A DNA stretch of 6,198 nucleotides from Bacteroides sp. (GTDB taxonomy: Bacteria > Bacteroidota > Bacteroidia > Bacteroidales > SM23-62): assembly GCA_030589965.1 (NCBI GenBank), contig JAUUZM010000204.1, forward strand, positions 1-6,198. The letters run 5' to 3'. Positions 1 through 4,015 of this stretch are shown in pieces. The notes under the pieces were generated by a model. It had not been told where the DNA came from. It was given only the letters and a program-made list of their open reading frames with translations, and did not search any database. Each line of letters starts with the position of its first letter. Position 1 is the stretch's first letter. Made by a program: the position numbers and the translations under genes.

Positions 1-354
1 ACCACGGATCCAGGTATCACGGACCATCAGGTTACTGGTAGTAATAGACTTTGCGTAGAATTCCCTCTGTTGTTCATAGGTTCCGGCCCAGATCACATGA
101 TTTGTTCCGGCAATCAACTCGGAAGCAAAGTTAAAGGAGCCCCCAAGGAGTTCTCCTCCCTCATTGGTTCCACGGGTTCCTTTGATCCCTTCATAGGCGC
201 TGATCAGCAACAACTGAACATCATCGGCATTATTAATGGCCGTTTCTGCATTGACCTGTTGCTTGGGTTCAATATCAAGGTACTTATCACAGGATGTCAT
301 TATGAATCCTGTCAGCAGTACCGCAATCATAGATATGTTATATGCTCTTTTCAT
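1..354 (-). CDS. SusD/RagB-family surface lipoprotein, N-terminal 118 residues (truncated by window edge)
   Basis: The visible protein begins MKRAYNISM, with a short basic start and a hydrophobic stretch (about residues 9-19), and then a lipobox-like MTSC with the lipidated cysteine at residue 22. Immediately after it comes CDKYLDIEP, matching the C-x3-LD-x2-P start typical of SusD-like proteins, and further on SAYEGIKG and WIRG fit the helical N-terminal part of the family. SusD proteins sit on the outer surface of the outer membrane and act as the ligand-capturing lid on a SusC transporter; full-length members are usually about 500-600 residues, so roughly four fifths is missing to the left. 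The ATG at 352-354 is forced: an in-frame TAA lies at 373-375 with no other start between. The leader before it is A-rich (AATCAAAAAAG) without a Shine-Dalgarno sequence. It follows susC by 34 bp on the same strand, so the two are probably co-transcribed. The substrate cannot be told from this fragment. Confidence 0.93.
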   Translation of the reverse strand, partial: MKRAYNISMIAVLLTGFIMTSCDKYLDIEPKQQVNAETAINNADDVQLLLISAYEGIKGTRGTNEGGELLGGSFNFASELIAGTNHVIWAGTYEQQREFYAKSITTSNLMVRDTWIRG

Positions 355-388
355 CTTTTTTGATTTTGAGTGTTACTGTATGAATTCA

Positions 389-3300
389 TTAAATACCTAC
401 TTTGATGCCTACCGTAATCGTTCGGGCTTGTGGAGCTGTATAGAAGTCCTGGCCCTGGCGAATGTTGGTAGAAGTCTGGCTGTCCGCCACACCATCAATA
501 TAGTTAACCTCAGGATCCCAACCTGTGTAATTAGTCCATGTAAACAGGTTTGTACCAGTTGCGTAGATCCTGAGAGAACGTAGTTTGAACCTCTGAACCA
601 CAGTGACAGGAAGGCTGTATCCGAAACTAATGCTTTTCAGACGTAAATAGGATGCATCGCTCAGGTAGCGTGAAGATGGATTGGTGGCAGCAAAATCAGA
701 GCCTGGAAAAACCGCCTGGGGTACCATAGTAATATCACCAGGTTTCTGCCATCTGTACATCTGGTCCTTTGTCTGGTTGTCAAGCCAGTTGGAGAACTGC
801 ATGGCCTGGTATTGTCCACCTCCATTGTATACACTGTTTCCAGACACAAAAGACAGCAGAATATTCAAATCAAAGCCCTTGTAAATAAAGCTGTTGGTCA
901 TTCCGCCCACAAAATCAGGGTTTGGACTTCCAACCACCAGGTTAGGGGCCAGGTTATAATCCTCAGTTGTAGTACCGTCTTCCAAATAGTACCAGGCATG
1001 TCCGTTATCCGGGTTTACTCCGGCATAGCTTCTTGTTACAAAAACACCAATAGGCTCACCTTCTCGTACCCGGTTTTCTCCGTCTATTATATCTGGACCG
1101 GCAACATCTAGTACCTTATTTTGGTTTCCTGATATATTAAAACTGGTATTCCATTTGAATTCACCCACCAGGTTATTGGTGTTGATCACAAATTCCCATC
1201 CCTTGTTTTCCAGAGATCCGAGGTTTTGGGTAACTCCCGTGTATCCTGATGTTGAAGGAAGTGTTCTGGCCAGAAGAAGATCTTCGGTCTTTTTTAAGTA
1301 AATATCAATTTCACCATTGATCCTGTTACGGAAAAAACCGTAATCAATTCCAAAGTCTGTCTGGGTGGTGGTTTCCCACTTCAGATCCGGACTCGCAAGG
1401 GTCCATGGTCTTATGCCTGAAATACCTGCATAATTTGCACCTGTATAGGTACCCATGTGCTGAAAGTTTCCGATGCCCGAGTTTCCTGTAAGGCCGTAAC
1501 TGGCCCTTACCTTCAGAAAGCTTAACCAGCTAACATTTTGCAGGAAACTTTCCCTTGAGGCTATCCAGCCGGCAGAGAATGCCGGAAATGTTCCATACCT
1601 GTTATTACTTCCGAAGCGGGAAGAGCCATCATGCCTGACACTTGCACCTAACAGATATTTGTCCATCAACTTGTAGTTGGCACGTGCAAAATAGGATACA
1701 TACGAAAATGCCGTTTCGGAACTGCTGTAAAAAGTATTATTTGCAGCACTGGCGATGGTCTGGAAAGCATCGGTTGGAAATCCGCTTGCCTGAACTGAAA
1801 CAAGGTTTCTGTCGATGTCCTCAAATGACATCCCGGCTACGACACCGATGTTATGAATGCCTCCGAATTCCTTATTAAAGCTCAGATAGTTGTTGGTAGT
1901 GAACTTAAGTACGTTTACATTTCTCGAAGTTCCTCCACCATCAGGTGCACCATCATTGGTATTTCTACCCTGGAACTGGTCCTCTTTCTGGGTAGTAAGG
2001 TCATATCCAAGGTCTGTCCTCCAGGATAGTCCCCTGACAAATTCCCAGGTAAAGAAAATATTCCCAAGTGCCCTGTAGGCCACATTCTTTGACCAGTTAT
2101 CGCGGGCATCTATCAGTCCATTGGGATAAAGGGTATTAATATTTAATTCACCCGTTTCAGGATCTGTTATTGGAGTAACCGGAACCTGGGCCACCATTTG
2201 CAGTGGAGTGGCAAAGGCATTATCACCTGCTACCCTGTCCAGTTGAGTCCTTGAGAACATAGTATTCATTCCGATTTTGATCTTGTTCGTGGCAGCATGT
2301 TCAAGATTAAGCCTACCACTCGCCCTTTTAAAACGGTTATTTATCAGGATTCCCTCCTGGTCCAGGTAAGATACACCTGTATAGAAGTTGGTTTTTTCAT
2401 TTCCGCCACTTGCAGACAGATCGAAATTAGTAACTGAACCCTGACGAAATGCTGCTTCTTCCCAATTTTCATCATAGGACTGTTCAAAATGATCTTCAAG
2501 GTATCCGGGGATGATGGCATCGTTGATCCATGTTCTGAAACCATCGATGTCTCCAAACTCCCATGGATCCCCCTGGTCAATCCCATTCTGTCCTGCTTCA
2601 TCCAACAGTTCGCGATATTCGGCAGCATTCAGAAATCCGACGACATTTGACCGGGTACTGACGCCCTGTGAGAAATTCACGTCGATATTGGTTTTACCTG
2701 CCTTTCCACGTTTGGTTGTGATCATAATCACACCGTTTGCCGCACGGGAACCGTATATGGCTGATGCTGATGCATCTTTCAGTACCTGTATAGTCTCCAC
2801 ATCAGCCATATTGATCTGGGCAAGCGGATTGGTGGCATGGTTTGTCAGGATACCCATATTCTCGGTATACAGGGGAATCCCGTCAACTACGTATAGGGGC
2901 TGGTTGTCGGCTGATACTGAACTGGATCCACGTATCCTTACCTTGGTGCCTTCCCCCAGCTTTCCGGAGGATTGCTCAATATGTACACCGGAAGAGACTC
3001 CCTGGAGTGCATGTTCAAAGCTTACTGTAGGTACTTCATTCAGATCGTCCGTTGAAATTTTTGAAATGGACCCTGTCAGGTCTGTTTTCAACTGCCGGCC
3101 ATAACCGACAACAACAACTTCTTCCAGTCCCAATATGTCTTCTTCCATCTGGACGTCTATTACAGACCTGCCCTCGACGGAAACCATTATGGTTTTCATT
3201 CCGACATAATTAAACTGGAGATCAGAGGCATTATCTGGAACGGAAATTGTGTAATTTCCATCCAGATTAGAGATTGCACCGATTGTGGTCCCTGGGACCA

Positions 3301-3433
3301 TTACGGTTACTCCTGGATAAGTAGATCCATCAACAACAGAAGTAATCTGGCCGGTAATTTGCCGATCTTGACCATGTGCGATGTGAACAACCCCCAGGAA
3401 TAAGCATAGCATAGTAAACGCATACTTTTTCAT
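389..3433 (-). CDS. SusC/RagA-family TonB-dependent outer-membrane transporter
   Basis: This complete 1014-residue protein is an outer-membrane importer that pairs with the downstream SusD lipoprotein to take up oligosaccharides or other large nutrients using TonB-ExbBD energy. Visible parts, in order: a signal peptide (residues 1-21, probable cut AHG|QDR); a carboxypeptidase-regulatory-like beta domain (about 25-97, with the IGAISNLDGNYTI segment); a TonB-box-like stretch LEEVVVVGYG (103-112); a plug domain (about 115-240) with VRIRGSSSV and LYVVDGIPL; the SusC signature around residues 218-243 (LKDASASAIYGSRAANG then TTKRG); and a long beta-barrel ending in a typical NLFTWTNYTGWDPE segment. 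No STN signalling domain precedes the carboxypeptidase-like domain, so this is not an ECF-sigma/FecR transducer. The ATG is fixed by an in-frame TAG at 3437-3439, two codons upstream. The last residue is Ile (VGIKVGI), whereas barrels of this class often end in an aromatic residue. The substrate is unknown. Confidence 0.96.
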   Translation of the reverse strand: MKKYAFTMLCLFLGVVHIAHGQDRQITGQITSVVDGSTYPGVTVMVPGTTIGAISNLDGNYTISVPDNASDLQFNYVGMKTIMVSVEGRSVIDVQMEEDILGLEEVVVVGYGRQLKTDLTGSISKISTDDLNEVPTVSFEHALQGVSSGVHIEQSSGKLGEGTKVRIRGSSSVSADNQPLYVVDGIPLYTENMGILTNHATNPLAQINMADVETIQVLKDASASAIYGSRAANGVIMITTKRGKAGKTNIDVNFSQGVSTRSNVVGFLNAAEYRELLDEAGQNGIDQGDPWEFGDIDGFRTWINDAIIPGYLEDHFEQSYDENWEEAAFRQGSVTNFDLSASGGNEKTNFYTGVSYLDQEGILINNRFKRASGRLNLEHAATNKIKIGMNTMFSRTQLDRVAGDNAFATPLQMVAQVPVTPITDPETGELNINTLYPNGLIDARDNWSKNVAYRALGNIFFTWEFVRGLSWRTDLGYDLTTQKEDQFQGRNTNDGAPDGGGTSRNVNVLKFTTNNYLSFNKEFGGIHNIGVVAGMSFEDIDRNLVSVQASGFPTDAFQTIASAANNTFYSSSETAFSYVSYFARANYKLMDKYLLGASVRHDGSSRFGSNNRYGTFPAFSAGWIASRESFLQNVSWLSFLKVRASYGLTGNSGIGNFQHMGTYTGANYAGISGIRPWTLASPDLKWETTTQTDFGIDYGFFRNRINGEIDIYLKKTEDLLLARTLPSTSGYTGVTQNLGSLENKGWEFVINTNNLVGEFKWNTSFNISGNQNKVLDVAGPDIIDGENRVREGEPIGVFVTRSYAGVNPDNGHAWYYLEDGTTTEDYNLAPNLVVGSPNPDFVGGMTNSFIYKGFDLNILLSFVSGNSVYNGGGQYQAMQFSNWLDNQTKDQMYRWQKPGDITMVPQAVFPGSDFAATNPSSRYLSDASYLRLKSISFGYSLPVTVVQRFKLRSLRIYATGTNLFTWTNYTGWDPEVNYIDGVADSQTSTNIRQGQDFYTAPQARTITVGIKVGI

Positions 3434-3442
3434 TGGCTAGAG

Positions 3443-3486
3443 TTTAGGGTTAAATATTAATAAATAGCTTACTGGTTGACCCTAAA
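3443..3486. repeat. Inverted repeat just upstream of susC (possible operator or leader stem)
   Basis: TTTAGGGTTAA (3443-3453) and TTGACCCTAAA (3476-3486) are inverted copies matching at 10 of 11 positions, with a 22-bp AT-rich spacer. The near arm ends 10 bp before the susC start codon. As DNA it could be a binding site for a regulator of the susCD operon; as RNA it could fold in the susC leader, with one C-A mismatch in the minus-strand transcript. The symmetry is directly visible, but its function is an inference and no regulator family is recognised from it. Confidence 0.45.
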
Positions 3487-3495
3487 GCCAGAGTG

Positions 3496-3533
3496 AAAAA
3501 CAGGTACCCGTTTCCAGAGGAAGCGGGTACCTG
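3496..3533 (-). terminator. Strong terminator/attenuator-like hairpin upstream of susC
   Basis: Positions 3501-3515 pair with 3519-3533 to form a 15-bp stem with one G/T wobble and a 3-nt loop; the outer ten pairs (CAGGTACCCG with CGGGTACCTG) are perfect. Read on the minus strand, the stem is followed by TTTTT (3500-3496), the layout of an intrinsic terminator; on the plus strand there is no T-run after it. It lies 63 bp upstream of the susC start and points toward susC. There is no minus-strand gene upstream, because the neighbour is the divergent mutS. It therefore ends either a short minus-strand RNA or acts on the susC leader itself as an attenuator. If the susC promoter lies between the hairpin and the gene, it would instead insulate the operon. 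Confidence 0.65.
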
Positions 3534-3631
3534 GGCAATTCAACAACCTTGATCTTATTTGAGGTATAAAGAAGTAGCTCCTGCGGTCTAAAACAGGGGT
3601 TGAGTATGAATAATTTAAATTAACCTTAAAC

Positions 3632-3663
3632 CTTGAATTTTTCTCGGGAAAAGATTATCTTTA
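3632..3663 (+). promoter_or_regulatory. Candidate Bacteroidota-type promoter for the small RNA
   Basis: CTTG (3632-3635) and TATCTTTA (3656-3663) are separated by 20 bp. The Bacteroidota housekeeping promoter is described as TTTG near -33 and TAnnTTTG near -7 with about 19-21 bp between. The -7 element here matches 7 of 8 positions and the -33 element 3 of 4. Transcription would begin near 3668-3671, about 85 bp before the end of the plus-strand terminator. No protein gene starts just downstream. This is pattern matching only. Confidence 0.4.
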
Positions 3664-3669
3664 AACCGC

Positions 3670-3754
3670 AATTATTCTTCATCTTTCTACTCTAATACTC
3701 TTAAGATGTTGAATCTGAATCCCCGGTTGCTCCGAAACCGGGGATTTCTTTTTT
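3670..3754 (+). ncRNA. Candidate small RNA, about 85 nt, two stem-loops, own terminator
   Basis: A promoter-like sequence ends at 3663 and a strong intrinsic terminator ends at 3754, with no protein gene between them. The predicted RNA has a first stem from ATTCTTCATCTT (3674-3685) with AAGATGTTGAAT (3703-3714), which matches in 10 of 12 pairs around a symmetric TT/TT mismatch. Its 17-nt pyrimidine-rich loop holds a tandem TACTCT-AA-TACTCT (3688-3701). The second hairpin is the terminator. A repeated sequence in an open loop and a terminator hairpin are common in trans-acting regulatory RNAs. The segment TTCATCTTT (3678-3686) is also perfectly complementary to the susD translation start, but it sits in the first stem. 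I do not recognise it as a known RNA family. The 5' end is inferred from the promoter candidate and is uncertain. Confidence 0.45.
3718..3754 (+). terminator. Intrinsic terminator, plus strand
   Basis: CCCCGGTT (3721-3728) pairs perfectly with AACCGGGG (3736-3743), and three more A-T pairs at the base (3718-3720 with 3744-3746) make an 11-bp stem with the 7-nt loop GCTCCGA. A T-rich tail (TTTCTTTTTT, 3745-3754) follows on the plus strand only. It does not follow any plus-strand protein gene in the window, so it most likely ends the small RNA proposed at 3670-3754. It also keeps that transcript from running on into mutS. Confidence 0.8.
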
Positions 3755-3889
3755 CTGGCAATTAGTGAATAATAAATAATTATTATGAACAACCGTTGAT
3801 TACTTTACAGTAATTATGCCAAAAAGTCCAATACTCTGTAAACCTGTTAAATATATGATTTATGTCATGTCTGCGTGATAGTGAAAATC

Positions 3890-3933
3890 GTTCGCAATGG
3901 AACAGGCTATGTTCGATAGCGAACATTTTTTTT
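3890..3933 (+). promoter_or_regulatory. Two GTTCG-type dyads 21 bp apart upstream of mutS; second one terminator-like
   Basis: GTTCG-CAAT-GGAAC (3890-3903) and GTTCG-ATAG-CGAAC (3911-3924) are related 14-bp dyads whose starts are 21 bp apart, two turns of the DNA helix, which would place them on the same face as for paired protein sites. The second extends to ATGTTCG/CGAACAT (7-bp stem) followed by eight Ts (3926-3933), so it could also work as a weak intrinsic terminator facing mutS. The GTTCGC of the first copy can alternatively pair with GCGAAC of the second (3890-3895 with 3919-3924), giving a competing fold extended by AAAAT/ATTTT across a one-base bulge. The region lies about 80-125 bp before the mutS start. 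Operator and attenuator readings both remain open. Confidence 0.45.
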
Positions 3934-3956
3934 ATTAACAACACTACATAAAATCT

Positions 3957-3984
3957 TTTGTAGGCTGCCTTTTTGGTATATTTT
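3957..3984 (+). promoter_or_regulatory. Weak candidate mutS promoter
   Basis: TATATTTT (3977-3984) matches the TAnnTTTG -7 pattern of Bacteroidota at 7 of 8 positions, and a TTTG lies upstream at 3957-3960. The 16-bp spacing is shorter than the usual 19-21 bp, so the upstream element may be coincidental. Transcription starting near 3990 would leave a leader of about 25 nt before the mutS ATG. It sits just downstream of the paired dyads at 3890-3924, where a bound protein could influence it. Confidence 0.3.
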
Positions 3985-4015
3985 TACGAGGCTTAACAAA
4001 TCGATATCTGCTTAA

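Larger units (their letters stand above)
3434..4015. other. 582-bp divergent intergenic region, no protein gene seen
   Basis: This region separates the divergent starts of susC (minus) and mutS (plus). All frames are broken by frequent stops, and no tRNA, rRNA, insertion sequence or CRISPR pattern is visible. It is AT-rich but holds several distinct structures described in separate entries: an inverted repeat next to susC, a minus-strand terminator-like hairpin, a plus-strand small-RNA module with its own promoter-like sequence and terminator, and paired dyads plus a weak promoter in front of mutS. Other minor patterns are a perfect 12-bp AT palindrome TAATTTAAATTA (3611-3622), a 7-bp tandem repeat CCTTAAA/CCTTGAA (3624-3637) and a small dyad ATTACT-TTAC-AGTAAT (3799-3814). 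No convincing minus-strand promoter for susC was found. Confidence 0.8.

Noticed and set aside
2511..3104. Open frame of 197 codons on the plus strand inside susC
   Set aside because: It lies wholly opposite the conserved plug region of susC, and its translation shows no domain, signal peptide or family resemblance.
3611..3622. Perfect palindrome TAATTTAAATTA
   Set aside because: It contains only A and T in an AT-rich stretch, so chance is a sufficient explanation. It is mentioned in the intergenic entry only.
3706..3768. Tiny plus-strand reading frame of about 19-20 codons across the terminator
   Set aside because: It starts in the first stem and runs through the GC-rich terminator hairpin and T-tract, so the codons are a by-product of the structure. 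No supporting ribosome site is visible.
3434..4015. tRNA, 6S RNA, SRP RNA or CRISPR array in the intergenic region
   Set aside because: No cloverleaf with a TTC loop, no closing long-stem and central-bubble layout, no SRP core motif and no regularly spaced repeats could be found by eye.
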